NCBI GenBank assembly: GCA_947475875.1
Contig: CANJME010000006.1
Coordinates: 93,951-157,950, forward strand
DNA length: 64,000 nucleotides
Reading direction: 5' to 3'
Source of the DNA: Caulobacteraceae bacterium
GTDB lineage: Bacteria > Pseudomonadota > Alphaproteobacteria > Caulobacterales > Caulobacteraceae
The notes beneath the pieces were generated by a model, which saw only the letters and a list, made by a program, of their open reading frames with translations, ran no database searches and had not been told where the DNA came from. Position numbers and translations under genes: made by a program. Below are positions 27,331 to 36,668 of this stretch, piece by piece (positions within the stretch are counted from its first letter, which is position 1; the number at the start of each line of letters is the position of its first letter).

Positions 27331-28265
27331 CCGCACCAATCGGGATCGAGGTCTGGCGCGGCGGCGTCAATACCTGGGAATGCGACTGGATGGGGCATTT
27401 CAACGTCCGCTTCTATGTCGCCGCGCTGGAAGAATCCCTGGCCTCGTTCGCCGCCCAGCTGGGTCTGGAAGATGCCTTCGCCACAACGGCCGGCGCCACA
27501 GTTCTGGTCCGTGACCAGCACATACGTTTCCAAAAGGAATCCCACGCCGGCGACCTGATCTACATGACGGCCGGCGTGCTGGAGATGGGCGAGAGTGACG
27601 CCCGCTTCCTGTTCGTGCTGTGGCGCCAGAAGGACCAGCTGCCGGGCGCGAGCTTCATGGTCAGGGTCAGTCATGTCACCGCGGGCGACGAACGCCCGTT
27701 TCCGTGGCCGGCTCTGGCCCGGAAGAAAGCCGCCGCCCTGATGGTGGAGGCGCCCGACTATGCCCGCGCCCGCAGCGTCACCGAAGCGCCGATCGGATCG
27801 GGGGCCAGCCTGAAGCGCGCCGATGAGCTGGGACTGATGCGTCTGACCTCCGGCGTGATCATGCCGCACGACGCCGATGTGTTCGGGCGGATGAATTCGC
27901 AGGTCTTCATCGGCCGGGTGTCCGACGGCGTCGCGGGCCTCGTGGGCGATTTCCGCCGTGCCGTCGCCGAACACGCCGAAACCAAACCCGCCCGCGCGGG
28001 CGGGGCCGTGTTGGAAAACCGGCTCAGTTATTTCCGCATGCCGAGGATCGGCGACCGCTTTGAGATCCGCTCCGGAACCTCGGCGCTCGATGGCCGTACC
28101 ATGGCGCTCTTCCACTGGCTGCTCGATCCGCGCACCGGCGAGGCCTGGGGCGCGGCCAGCGCGGTGGCTATCGTGCTCGACCTCGATACGCGCAAGATCA
28201 TCCCGGTATCGCCCGCGGCCGATGCGGTTCTGCGGCCGAAACTGATCGCCGCCGAGGGCCTATAG
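27327..28265 (+). CDS. Double hotdog thioesterase-like protein
   Basis: 312 residues. Two hotdog-fold halves are visible: about 5-140, starting VNTWECDWMGHFNVRFYV, the 4-hydroxybenzoyl-CoA thioesterase/FatB-like D-x-x-GH-N motif, and about 175-300 with MPHDADVFGRMNSQVFIGRVSDG, a second D-x-x-G-x-x-N copy. It probably cleaves an acyl-CoA or acyl-ACP. Translationally coupled to zur by an ATGA overlap, though no functional link to zinc is evident. It converges on the hydrolase gene with a six-base 3' overlap. Confidence 0.75.
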   Translation: MTAPIGIEVWRGGVNTWECDWMGHFNVRFYVAALEESLASFAAQLGLEDAFATTAGATVLVRDQHIRFQKESHAGDLIYMTAGVLEMGESDARFLFVLWRQKDQLPGASFMVRVSHVTAGDERPFPWPALARKKAAALMVEAPDYARARSVTEAPIGSGASLKRADELGLMRLTSGVIMPHDADVFGRMNSQVFIGRVSDGVAGLVGDFRRAVAEHAETKPARAGGAVLENRLSYFRMPRIGDRFEIRSGTSALDGRTMALFHWLLDPRTGEAWGAASAVAIVLDLDTRKIIPVSPAADAVLRPKLIAAEGL

Positions 28266-29123
28266 GGCCGCGTCCCGCAGCGACTGGCGCACCAGGTCCG
28301 GGCGCTCCATCGGCAGGAAGTGGGTGGTTCCCTCGATCTGGACCAGCTTCAGGTTCGGGTTGGCGACAATGCGGGGATCATCGGCCTTGACCGTGCAGGT
28401 CGACTGGATTTCGGCGCGGAACGCCAGCGTAGGTCTGGGCGTCGTCAGCAGCAGTTCGACGCCATTCTGCCCCTGAGCCACATAGCTTGAGGTCTCCCAG
28501 GCCGGATCGCAGGAAAGGCGCACGCCGTCGGCCGTTTCGACGAGCCCGTCGGCGGCGTAGTCGACCAACATTTCTTCCGGCCAGTTGGTGAAGGCCCCGC
28601 GCCCGCGCCAGTTATCGACGGCGGCCTGGCGGCTGGCAAACACCGAGCGGCGGCGGCGCGCCGCGTCGAGGAAGGGTGAGCTTTCGATCCTATGGCCCGG
28701 AGGGTTCGGGTAGAGCACCGGATCGTACAGGATCAGGGATTTCACCTTTTCGGGGGCCAGGTGCGTCGCCATCAGGCTTGAGGTGCCGCCGAAGGAATGG
28801 CCGGCCAGGACCACGGGCTTTTCGAGGGTGAGCGCGCCCAGCACGGCCAGCAGATCATCGCGCAGGTCCGTCCAGTCGCTCCGGTGAGGGGCGGTGTCCG
28901 TGGGCAGGCGCGTGCGCCCATGGCCGCGCAGGTCGAAGGCGATGATCCGCATCTCGCCAGCGAGCGGTTCGAGGATGTGGCGGTAGGTGAGGGCGTTGAA
29001 GCCGTTGGCGTGGGAAAACACGACATCGACCGGCCGGGCTGGATCGCCAAAGTCCAGAAAAGCAACTTGCCCTTTTCCGGTCGGCGTGGAGACATCGAGG
29101 CTGCGGCGGGCAAAAGCGGTCAT
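28260..29123 (-). CDS. Alpha/beta-fold hydrolase
   Basis: 287 residues from the ATG at 29121-29123. It has the oxyanion-side FSHANGFNA, the GRG-like RGHGRT, the nucleophile elbow LAGHSFGG (Ser about residue 108), and a C-terminal EGTTHFLPMERPD with the catalytic histidine. Cytoplasmic by lack of a signal. Substrate unknown. A longer reading upstream crosses into the inverted-repeat element and is rejected as a start. Confidence 0.85.
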   Translation of the reverse strand: MTAFARRSLDVSTPTGKGQVAFLDFGDPARPVDVVFSHANGFNALTYRHILEPLAGEMRIIAFDLRGHGRTRLPTDTAPHRSDWTDLRDDLLAVLGALTLEKPVVLAGHSFGGTSSLMATHLAPEKVKSLILYDPVLYPNPPGHRIESSPFLDAARRRRSVFASRQAAVDNWRGRGAFTNWPEEMLVDYAADGLVETADGVRLSCDPAWETSSYVAQGQNGVELLLTTPRPTLAFRAEIQSTCTVKADDPRIVANPNLKLVQIEGTTHFLPMERPDLVRQSLRDAAL

Positions 29124-29160
29124 CGCCCGGCTCGCTATCGTAAACTTGGGGCCCGCGCCC

Positions 29161-29253
29161 GCTAAAAATGGGGACAGGCACACATTTTCGGTCCCGAGGG
29201 TTCAGGGGCGTCCAGGAAGGAGATAAAAAGGTGAGCCAGTCCCCATTTTTAGC
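29161..29253. repeat. Terminal inverted repeat element (REP/RAYT-like non-autonomous unit)
   Basis: A perfect 15-base inverted repeat, gctaaaaatggggac (29161-29175) and gtccccatttttagc (29239-29253), flanks 63 bases that begin aggcacacattttcgg. The phrase ggggacaggcac with neighbouring atttt strings is typical of dispersed palindromes associated with REP-associated tyrosine transposases, known from memory of such elements. No transposase gene is present in the unit. It lies between the hydrolase and DUF488 genes. Confidence 0.6.
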
Positions 29254-29265
29254 CCATCGCCAAGC

Positions 29266-29697
29266 ATGAAACTCGCCACCATCGGCTACGAAAACGACAC
29301 CCTGGACGGGTTCCTCGGGAGACTGAAGGCCGCGAAGGTGGAAAAGGTCATCGACGTGCGGGCCGTGGCCTCATCGCGCAAGGCCGGGTTTTCCAAGAGC
29401 CTGCTCGCCGCCAGCCTGGCCGAACAGGGCATCGGCTATGTCCACCTGCGCGACCTCGGCACGCCCAAGGCCGGGCGCCAGGCGGCGCGAGCTGGAAAGA
29501 TCGAGGCTATGCACGCCATCTATGAGCAGCAGCTGGCCTTGCCGCAGGCGCAGCTGCAGCTGGCCGAAGCGGGCGAGATCGCACGGGCGGAAAAATCAGC
29601 CCTGCTCTGTTTCGAGGCCGATGTCTGCGGCTGTCACCGCCAGATCGTCGCCCAGCGCCTGCGAGAGGCGCTGGGGTTCGAGGTCGAGGATCTTTAG
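29266..29697 (+). CDS. DUF488 family protein
   Basis: 143 residues. It begins MKLATIGYENDTLDGFLGRL and has the conserved VIDVRAVASSRKAGFSK loop and the C-terminal ALLCFEADVCGCHRQIVAQRL cysteine/histidine region that define DUF488. Family role is unknown, with a nucleic-acid-related function suspected. The start is 12 bases after the inverted-repeat element, which therefore likely contributes its leader. It converges with the next gene with overlapping stops. Confidence 0.85.
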   Translation: MKLATIGYENDTLDGFLGRLKAAKVEKVIDVRAVASSRKAGFSKSLLAASLAEQGIGYVHLRDLGTPKAGRQAARAGKIEAMHAIYEQQLALPQAQLQLAEAGEIARAEKSALLCFEADVCGCHRQIVAQRLREALGFEVEDL

Positions 29698-30563
29698 GCG
29701 TTACCCTGCACCACCCAGTCGCCGGACGCGGTCTGGCAGGCGACGTAGCGCTGGGTCTCGGCCTGACCGCCGCCCGGGGTGTAGGTCTGATCGAAGGTGC
29801 GGCACATCGGCCCGCCTTTCGGGTCGTAACGCGGCTTGCCGTTTCCGTTGTTGCTGTTCTTGCCGCCCTTAACCGGCGCCTCCTGCAGGCTGGCCTCGGT
29901 CACGTAACCCAGGGCGACGCCATTCTGGCCGACCAGGAGCCAGCCGGCCGTGGCCGGACGTACATAGCCGTCGACGAGGTCGCCGTTGCGCAAGGTTCCC
30001 ACCTGCGGACTGCCGTTCGAGGGGCGCCCGCGCAGAACCACATTACCGGTCGCACGATAGGCCCCGCTGGCCGGACTGTAGTTGCGCGGCTGCTCGACGC
30101 CGTTCGCCCAACGCACCTGGCTCAGGTTGAACTGGCCGGGCTTGCCGTTCTGCTCATAGCCGTAGTTGTAGGTCTCAACGACGTGGATCTTGCCAGACGT
30201 GCCGTTGGCGCCCTGCCATGTCTGGTCCTTGCCCTGCTGCAGGGCGGTCTGGGTGGCGGTCTGAGCCCGGCGGCTGTCGTCGGTTCCCATCTTGCAGCCG
30301 ATGTAGGATCCTGCCGCGGCGCCGATCGCCGCGCCGAGGATGGTGTTGCGCGTCGTGTTGTTCCCCTTGTCGTCGGAGAGCTTGTTGCCGGCGATGCCGC
30401 CGACAATGGCTCCGATCGCCGCGCCCTGGCCCTGCTTGTTGTTGGCGGTCTGGCAGGAAAAGATGGATGAAAGTGGATTGCCGGACGGGCTGCGGTTCTG
30501 GGCCTGGGCCGCGCCGGCGACCAGCAGGCTGGACGCCGCCAAAAGAGTGATCAGAGTTTTCAT
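29694..30563 (-). CDS. Glycine-zipper outer-surface protein with SH3-like domain
   Basis: 289 residues from the ATG at 30561-30563. Signal peptide to about residue 22 (AGAAQAQ), then a glycine-zipper segment (GQGAAIGAIVGGIAGNKLSD and GAAIGAAAGSYIGC, about 45-90) like the Rickettsia 17-kDa antigen family, a middle part, an SH3-type region (ATGNVVLRGRPSNGSPQVGT, about 170-230) and a C-terminal part with two cysteines. Predicted envelope or periplasmic protein. Function unproven. Confidence 0.7.
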   Translation of the reverse strand: MKTLITLLAASSLLVAGAAQAQNRSPSGNPLSSIFSCQTANNKQGQGAAIGAIVGGIAGNKLSDDKGNNTTRNTILGAAIGAAAGSYIGCKMGTDDSRRAQTATQTALQQGKDQTWQGANGTSGKIHVVETYNYGYEQNGKPGQFNLSQVRWANGVEQPRNYSPASGAYRATGNVVLRGRPSNGSPQVGTLRNGDLVDGYVRPATAGWLLVGQNGVALGYVTEASLQEAPVKGGKNSNNGNGKPRYDPKGGPMCRTFDQTYTPGGGQAETQRYVACQTASGDWVVQGNA

Positions 30564-30668
30564 GGTTCGCCTCGTGAGCGTTTGAGTCAATGGTGTCCCC
30601 GGCCAAGCTTAGCTCTGTTGGTTCAAGGCGGAAATACCCGTGTTGGGAACCCGATAGAACTCGCCCTG

Positions 30669-31283
30669 CTAGCGCTCGCCTCGCCGCAGCTGTTCGATCA
30701 GAGCGCCGATCGCATCACCCGCCTGGGTCACGGTCGAAGCGCCGGGCAACTGGCGGGCCAGGGCGACTGCCAGCTGAACCCCGTCGATGGAGCCTGCATG
30801 CCGGGTCGCTTCTTCGTCCTGATAGATGAAGCCATAGACCGGATAGACCGTGGTTCCGACGTCGTGGGTCGGGTCGTACCAGACCTTGACCTGGCTCCAG
30901 TCGCCGTCCCTGGAAACGTCGATCACCGTAACGTTTTCCTCGATCTTGCCACGGCGCCCGTCGATCTCCGACCAATTGGCGTGGTCGACCTGAACCTCGT
31001 GATCGGAAATGACCTGCGAGACGACCGCCACATGGCCCCTGCGCATGCGGCCCGAAGGTTTGAACACCAGCACCGAGCCGACCACCGGGGTTCTTCCGGT
31101 CTCATACTTGCCGGCCGCCTGACGCCACCAGGTGTAGGCGTCGCCGAACAGCTGGATGCCCGACAGGATGCGGGCCGCCGGGACGCACTGCCAGTAGTCG
31201 GCCGCATTGGCGGCCTGCGGCGCAGCGCTCAGCAGGAGCGATGCGGCAAGACAGCCGGCAACGGTTTTGGTCCACAAGGTCAT
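30669..31283 (-). CDS. Secreted CHAP-domain amidase/peptidase
   Basis: 204 residues. Signal peptide (1-27, ending AANA). The CHAP catalytic pair is visible: cysteine C33 in YWQCVPAARILSG and histidine H84 in RRGHVAVVSQV, with an asparagine in DHANWSEID as possible third residue. CHAP enzymes cut peptidoglycan cross-links or stem peptides in the periplasm. The C-terminal 60 residues are not recognised. It is monocistronic. Confidence 0.75.
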   Translation of the reverse strand: MTLWTKTVAGCLAASLLLSAAPQAANAADYWQCVPAARILSGIQLFGDAYTWWRQAAGKYETGRTPVVGSVLVFKPSGRMRRGHVAVVSQVISDHEVQVDHANWSEIDGRRGKIEENVTVIDVSRDGDWSQVKVWYDPTHDVGTTVYPVYGFIYQDEEATRHAGSIDGVQLAVALARQLPGASTVTQAGDAIGALIEQLRRGER

Positions 31284-31416
31284 AGGCAGGCGGATTCCCC
31301 GGGAAGACGCGGGTTTTGGCTAATGATCGCCGCCGATAATGAAAAGAGTCTTTCCGCCAGATTAATGGGGATGAATGGTCAACTGCCTGTGAATTGAGCA
31401 GTGCTCATTCGCCCGG

Positions 31417-32508
31417 TCAGGCGAAACTGGGCTGAATCGCTGTTTTGCGTTTGCCGAAACCGCGCAGGACGCCGCGCGCCGGCCGCTCGACCAGATGGTG
31501 GGCGAGCGCGGCCACCGGGAGGACACCCGCCGTGAACACAAGCCAGAGCCAGAGCGGCAGCTGCTCTTCGTAGCCCAGAAGCTTGCCCGCCGCGCCGACG
31601 AACAACAGCTGCCAGGGAACGCAGACCATGTAGACCGCGTAACTCACCTCACCCAGCCATACGCCGACCGGGCCGGAGCCGAAGCGGCTGCCGCTGGTGG
31701 TCAGCGAGGCAAGCGAGACCATCAGGGCGCCGAAGGTTAGAACGATCAGGGCGTCGTGGGCTCTGAGGGCCGCCATGACGACTGCCGCTGTAACCAGCAG
31801 GGCCGAAGCGGCTAGCGCCGTAGCGGGCTTTGAAATCGGCCGCGAACGCCAGACCAGATATGCCGCGCAGCCCAAGGCGAAACAGGGAACGATGCGTAGC
31901 GCGCCCCAGGCGATGGTGGCCTGGGTCAGCCTGAAGCCAGCGACCAGCGGGAACAGAAGATAGAGCCCCGTGAGTAATGCCGCCGCGCCGGCCGCAGCGA
32001 CATAGGGTCTGGACTTGAGCGCCAGGGCGGCCACGGCGAAGAGCGGGAAGGTGAGATAGGCGAACCACTCGGCCGAAATCGACCAGGAGGGGTGGTTCCA
32101 GCCGGCCTCGGGCGCGAGGCCCCAAGCCTGGGTCATGGAAAGGTTCGCCGCCAGGGATTTCCACGACAGGATGTGCGGATCGATGGCGATACCCGCGGCG
32201 GTCGCCGCCAACGCCATGCCGCCCACGCCGATCAGGGTGGCGATGTGCAGAGGATAGATCCGGGCGATGCGGGCCCAGAGGAATCCCTTGTAGGAATAGG
32301 ATTTGTCTTCCACCTGCGGCAGATAGACGTGGCAGAGGATAAAGCCCGACAGGACAAAGAACATCTCAACGCCCAGATAGCCTCGGGCGACGAATTCGGG
32401 CCGGGCGCCGGCGCCGGCCAGGTGAGGCCAGTAGTGGAAGACCACGACCCACAGGGCGGCGAAAAACCGCACGGCGGTCAGGGGTTTGATGTCGAGCGTC
32501 TGGTTCAC
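31417..32508 (-). CDS. Acyltransferase family 3 (OafA/YrhL-like) membrane protein
   Basis: 363 residues from a GTG at 32506-32508. About ten membrane helices; the family start LTAVRFFAALWVVVFHYWP carries the conserved R..A..V...H motif, and FFVLSGFIL and PSWSISAEWFAYLTFPL follow. Such proteins transfer acetyl or other acyl groups to extracellular sugars such as O-antigen or exopolysaccharide. No glycan cluster surrounds it. The start has no strong ribosome site, so a few residues either way are possible. Confidence 0.82.
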   Translation of the reverse strand: MNQTLDIKPLTAVRFFAALWVVVFHYWPHLAGAGARPEFVARGYLGVEMFFVLSGFILCHVYLPQVEDKSYSYKGFLWARIARIYPLHIATLIGVGGMALAATAAGIAIDPHILSWKSLAANLSMTQAWGLAPEAGWNHPSWSISAEWFAYLTFPLFAVAALALKSRPYVAAAGAAALLTGLYLLFPLVAGFRLTQATIAWGALRIVPCFALGCAAYLVWRSRPISKPATALAASALLVTAAVVMAALRAHDALIVLTFGALMVSLASLTTSGSRFGSGPVGVWLGEVSYAVYMVCVPWQLLFVGAAGKLLGYEEQLPLWLWLVFTAGVLPVAALAHHLVERPARGVLRGFGKRKTAIQPSFA

Positions 32509-32591
32509 GGCCGGTCTCGTCCCGATCCGGAGCGCGGAAATGCTCCGAAGGTTCAGCCAAGCAATACTCGGACCAGGTGAAGAAACTCTTT

Positions 32592-33128
32592 TCAGCGCAG
32601 AAGGTAGAACCGCTCCAGTTCGTAGCGCGAGCCCGCCTCGCCTGGCCAGCTTGAATAGAGCCCGAACCGCCGCACCGTGAACGGCGGAGCGCGCAGAAGG
32701 TTGTTGCCGGCGATCCAGGCGGCGACCTCGGCGGGTTCTGCGCGGCGCAGATAGGCGAGCGTGATATGAGGGGCGAATTTGCGAGTCTCGGGCGTGCAAC
32801 CCGCCTGGCGAACGGCGGTCTCGCACCGGGCCGCCAGCTGGCGAAGTGCCGGTTTTTCCTGGAGGCCCGCCCAGACGGCGCGCACGCGCTCACCCTCGCC
32901 AAAGGCGCCGACGCCGGTGAGGGAAAGATCAAACGCCTCGCCTGCCGCGCACTCGAGGGCTGCGGCGATGTCCTCGGCCCGGCGTTCGTCGACGTCTCCG
33001 AAGAACCGGAGCGTAATGTGCAGCGTTTCAGCCGTGCGCCAGCGCACGTCCCGCAGGCCTGTCTGATGGGCAACCAGCAGCGCGGCGATGTCGCCGGGCA
33101 GGGCAATGGCCGCAAAAAGGCGGATCAT
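32592..33128 (-). CDS. thpR: RNA 2',3'-cyclic phosphodiesterase (2'-5' RNA ligase family)
   Basis: 178 residues. Two catalytic HxTx motifs are present, HITLRFFGDV near residue 37 and HITLAYLRR near residue 121, as in ThpR/LigT of the 2H phosphoesterase superfamily. It hydrolyses RNA 2',3'-cyclic phosphates and can join 2'-5' ends. Cytoplasmic. Divergent from the Bax-inhibitor-1 gene. Confidence 0.9.
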   Translation of the reverse strand: MIRLFAAIALPGDIAALLVAHQTGLRDVRWRTAETLHITLRFFGDVDERRAEDIAAALECAAGEAFDLSLTGVGAFGEGERVRAVWAGLQEKPALRQLAARCETAVRQAGCTPETRKFAPHITLAYLRRAEPAEVAAWIAGNNLLRAPPFTVRRFGLYSSWPGEAGSRYELERFYLLR

Positions 33129-33234
33129 GGGGTTCTGTAACGCTGTCCCTTGTCAGCGGCCAAGGAAATCCCGATATTACGTGGGGGCGCGTCGGCAGCC
33201 GATGCGCCGGAATTGAAAAAGGAATTCGATCGCC

Positions 33235-33990
33235 ATGAGCGATTTCAACCCGAATATCGTCCGCAATGTCACGCCAGCGGGGGTCGCCGACATGTCGGTG
33301 GACGTTGGCCTGCGCCGCTTCATGCTGGGCGTCTACAACAAGCTGGCGCTGGGCCTGGTTGTGTCTGCGGCCCTGTCTTTTCTCACCGGCAGTGTCCCGG
33401 CGGTTCAGGTGCTATTGTTCCGGCTCACGCCGGATGGCCAGATCCAGGGCTACACGCCGCTGGGCTGGGTCGTCTCGCTCGCGCCTCTCGGCATCCTGCT
33501 GATGTCGGGCTTCCTGGCCCGCAACATTACGCCGCGCACCGCGAGCCTGATCTATTGGTCGATCGTCGCTTTGATCGGCGCTTCAATGGGCTCGCTGCTC
33601 TTCCTCTATACAGGTGTCAGCATCTTCTCCACCTTCCTGGTGACCGCGAGCGCCTTCGGTGTGCTTAGTCTGATCGGCTACACGACCAAAAAGGACCTGA
33701 CCGGTATCGGCAGCTTCCTGATCATGGGAGTCTGGGGCCTGTTCATCGCCTCCATCGTCAATATCTGGATGCACTCGGCGGCGATCGCCTACATCGTCAG
33801 CGGCCTGGGCGTGCTGATTTTCTCGGGCCTGATCGCCTATGACACCCAGAATATGAAGCTGCGCTACTACGCCTTGAGCGGTGACGAGGCAGCGATGTCG
33901 GTGGCGACCAGCTATGGCGCCCTGAACCTCTATCTCGACTTCATCAACCTGTTCCGCTTCCTGCTGATGTTCCTGGGCGCGCGTCGGTAG
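33235..33990 (+). CDS. Bax inhibitor-1/YccA family membrane protein
   Basis: 251 residues with about seven membrane helices starting at VYNKLALGLVVSAALSFLTG, the UPF0005 motif region GLIAYDTQNMK near residue 205, and the C-terminal LYLDFINLFRFLLMFLG that is diagnostic of the family. Homologues act as calcium leak channels or FtsH-associated YccA. An aaaaggaa site precedes the ATG. It is followed by a strong intrinsic terminator. Confidence 0.88.
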   Translation: MSDFNPNIVRNVTPAGVADMSVDVGLRRFMLGVYNKLALGLVVSAALSFLTGSVPAVQVLLFRLTPDGQIQGYTPLGWVVSLAPLGILLMSGFLARNITPRTASLIYWSIVALIGASMGSLLFLYTGVSIFSTFLVTASAFGVLSLIGYTTKKDLTGIGSFLIMGVWGLFIASIVNIWMHSAAIAYIVSGLGVLIFSGLIAYDTQNMKLRYYALSGDEAAMSVATSYGALNLYLDFINLFRFLLMFLGARR

Positions 33991-34016
33991 GACTCAACAG
34001 AGGCAAGAATGATCAG

Positions 34017-34043
34017 GGCCCCGGAGCGATCCGGGGCCTTTTT
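34017..34043 (+). terminator. Intrinsic terminator after the BI-1 gene
   Basis: Perfect 9-bp stem ggccccgga/tccggggcc (34017-34025, 34030-34038), four-base loop and a run of five T. It abuts the stop of the convergent argS. Confidence 0.9.
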
Positions 34044-35866
34044 CACATGCGCTCGGGCGTTTCGATTCCGAGGAGATCCAGCGCCGTCTCCAGCTGGGCC
34101 AGCACCGCCTGCGACAGCGCCAGGCGCGAGGCGCGGGTCGCCTCGTCCGCTGCCGTCAGCACCGGACAGGCCGCGTAGAATTTTGAATAGACCTGGGCCA
34201 GGCGAAAGGCGTGTTCGGCGATGAAGTGCGGCGCGGACTTGTCGTCGGCCTCAACCACGGCCTGGTTGAAAGCGTCCAGTGTCAGGGCAAGCTCGCGCTC
34301 GGTGGGCTCGGCGATGACGATCGCGCCGGCCACGGCGCCCTGGTCGGCCGCCTTGCGCAGCAGCGATTTGATGCGGACGGCCTGATAGAGCAGATAGGGC
34401 CCGGTCTTGCCCTCGAAGCTGGTGAAGCGATCGAGATCGAAGACGTAGGAGGTGCCGCGGAAATTCTGCAGGTCGGCGAACTTCAGGGCCGCGACCGCGA
34501 CCTTGCGGGCCGTGTCCTCAAACTCATCGGGCTCCAGCTCTGCGCCCAGCCCAGCCTCGTGCAGCCGCGCCGTCGCCTTTTCGCTGGTCATGGCGATCAG
34601 GTCGGCCAGTTTGAGCACCCCGCCCTCGCGGGTCTTGAACGGCTTGCCGTCGGGCCCGTTCATGGTGCCGAAGCCGATGTGGACCAGATCCTCGCGCGGC
34701 GCGTAGCCGGCCTTGGCGGCGGCGCGGAACACCTGCTCGAAATGCTCGGCCTGACGCTGGTCGACCACATAGAGGAAGAGCTGCGGATCGAAGTCCCGGC
34801 GGCGCTGCAGGATGGTGGCCAGATCGGTGGTGCCGTACATGGCCGAGCCTTCCGAAGAGATCACCAGCAGCGGATCGGGGCTTTCCACCACCACCACCGA
34901 GCCGTCATCGAGCTTTTTCTTTTTCGTCTCACCCGGACCTGCCACGCGCAGGATTCGCGCGCCCTGGTCGGTCTCCAGCAGGCCCTTGGCTTCCAGATCA
35001 GCGACCATCTCAGGGATCAGGGGATCGGCGTCGCTCTCGCCCTTCCAGAGGTCGAAATCCACGCCCAGGGCGTGGAAGTCCCGCTTAAGCGCCACGCGGC
35101 TGACGTCAGCGAAGACCTGCCATATCAGCCGGTAGGACGCCCGCCCACCCTGCAGGGCGGCGGTCGCCTTTCGGGCGGCGTCACGGAACGCCGCCTCGTG
35201 CTTGGCCCGTTCGGCGGCCTGCGGATAGAGCCGCTCGAGGAGGGGCAGGTCGACGTGGGCGCGCAAAGTCGCCTCGGCGGCGAGCGGATCGCCGCCGGCG
35301 TCGACACCGGCGATGACTTCGGCGACGGCGGGGATCTCATCGGCGGTGGCCAGGATCAAGAGGCCCATCTGGAAACCCCAGTCGCCGAAATGGGCGTCGC
35401 CGATGGTGACATCGCCCCGGAACCGGTGAATGCGTTTCAGCGCCTCGCCGATGATCGACGAGCGCAGGTGGCCCACATGCATGGGTTTGGCGACGTTGGG
35501 GCCGCCATAGTCGATGATCACCCGCCGGGGCGAATCGGCCAGGCTCGCGCCGCCGCGCGGGTCGCGGGCCACGTCCGCAGCGCGCCGTGACAGCGCCTGC
35601 GGCGAAACCCTCAGATTGATGAAGCCGGGACCGGCGATCTCAACGCCGGTAAGGTCCGGGTGAGCCTCCAGCGCCGCCGCGATGCGGGTGGCGATGTCGC
35701 GCGGCGGCTGGCCGGCGAGTTTGGCCGCAGCCATGGCGCCGTTGCACTGGAAATCGGCGAGGTCCGGACGGTCGGCGGCGGTTACGCGCCCAAGCTCAGG
35801 CGGCAGGCCAGCCCCCGCGAAGGCGGCCCCGACCGCTTCGCCAAGCGCCGTTTTCAGGTCGTTCAT
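34043..35866 (-). CDS. argS: Arginyl-tRNA synthetase
   Basis: 607 residues, class Ia. N-terminal Add-1 domain, the HIGH-equivalent [13 protein letters not shown] near residue 128, GDWGFQMG, the catalytic core with [16 protein letters not shown], and a C-terminal DALR anticodon-binding domain ending [15 protein letters not shown] is replaced by a divergent [10 protein letters not shown], as in many bacterial ArgRS. It charges tRNA-Arg. The start overlaps the stop of a secreted hypothetical upstream (ATGA at 35863-35866), so both are co-transcribed. Confidence 0.95.
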   Translation of the reverse strand: MNDLKTALGEAVGAAFAGAGLPPELGRVTAADRPDLADFQCNGAMAAAKLAGQPPRDIATRIAAALEAHPDLTGVEIAGPGFINLRVSPQALSRRAADVARDPRGGASLADSPRRVIIDYGGPNVAKPMHVGHLRSSIIGEALKRIHRFRGDVTIGDAHFGDWGFQMGLLILATADEIPAVAEVIAGVDAGGDPLAAEATLRAHVDLPLLERLYPQAAERAKHEAAFRDAARKATAALQGGRASYRLIWQVFADVSRVALKRDFHALGVDFDLWKGESDADPLIPEMVADLEAKGLLETDQGARILRVAGPGETKKKKLDDGSVVVVESPDPLLVISSEGSAMYGTTDLATILQRRRDFDPQLFLYVVDQRQAEHFEQVFRAAAKAGYAPREDLVHIGFGTMNGPDGKPFKTREGGVLKLADLIAMTSEKATARLHEAGLGAELEPDEFEDTARKVAVAALKFADLQNFRGTSYVFDLDRFTSFEGKTGPYLLYQAVRIKSLLRKAADQGAVAGAIVIAEPTERELALTLDAFNQAVVEADDKSAPHFIAEHAFRLAQVYSKFYAACPVLTAADEATRASRLALSQAVLAQLETALDLLGIETPERM

Positions 35867-36555
35867 CGCGCGGCGGGCGCTCCGGCGGCCTGAGCGCTGC
35901 GGCCCGTGGCGTCGATCGGGAAGCGGGTGCCGTCGCGATTGAACGCCGCCTGCTCAGGGGTGACTTCAAAGCCCACCAGAACCTCGAAGTTTTCGCCGGA
36001 CACGGTGGCCGCGGCGCGGGGGATGGTGATCTGATCGGTGTGCTGGAATTCGAGCACCCGGTCCGCGCCGCGCGGGAATTTGGCGACGAAGCTGAACGGT
36101 TGCTTGGCGAGGATGCCCTTGTTGCGATCGGTCACGGCGATCCAGTAGTTTATGGTCTTGGTGTCGCCGGTCGCCATCGGGCCCCGGCCGATCTGAAATG
36201 TGGTGATCATCTCGACGACGATCGGCTCGGCGGCCTTGTAGCGGCAGAGGGCGCTGACCCCTTCGATTTCACCCGAATAGGCCACCGTGGTCGCCGACTT
36301 CTGTCCACCGGTGAATTCGGTCAGACGACTGGCGTCATAGAGCACCTTGACGAACGGGCAGGGGCCCTCGTTTTCCAGGTTCGGGATCGGCAGCTGGTCA
36401 CGCGCGAACTGCTGTTCGATGCGCTTTTGACGGCTTTCCTCCTGGCGACGCGTATCGCCGTTCTTCGACTGCGGCGGCAGCTGGCCTTCCTGGGCCAGCA
36501 CGATGCCGGCGCTCAGGATCGAGGCTGCGGAGACGGTCAGTAGAAGGCGGCGCAT
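35863..36555 (-). CDS. Secreted hypothetical protein upstream of argS
   Basis: 230 residues. Signal peptide (1-21, ending VLAQ), a charged stretch rich in Arg/Glu/Lys at 30-50, then a mixed domain with two cysteines ([11 protein letters not shown] and SALCRYK) likely forming a disulfide. This layout occurs in uncharacterised alphaproteobacterial proteins found next to argS; function unknown. It is divergent from ispH with 113 bases between. Confidence 0.65.
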   Translation of the reverse strand: MRRLLLTVSAASILSAGIVLAQEGQLPPQSKNGDTRRQEESRQKRIEQQFARDQLPIPNLENEGPCPFVKVLYDASRLTEFTGGQKSATTVAYSGEIEGVSALCRYKAAEPIVVEMITTFQIGRGPMATGDTKTINYWIAVTDRNKGILAKQPFSFVAKFPRGADRVLEFQHTDQITIPRAAATVSGENFEVLVGFEVTPEQAAFNRDGTRFPIDATGRSAQAAGAPAAR

Positions 36556-36668
36556 GATCGTCAGGTTTCCAGTTCAGGGCGGGCGGCCGGTAAAGCTGCT
36601 GCTAGGGTCAGATAAAGGCAACTGCGTGACCTCGCAATCCATTCGCTAAGCGCCTAAATCAGCCGGCA

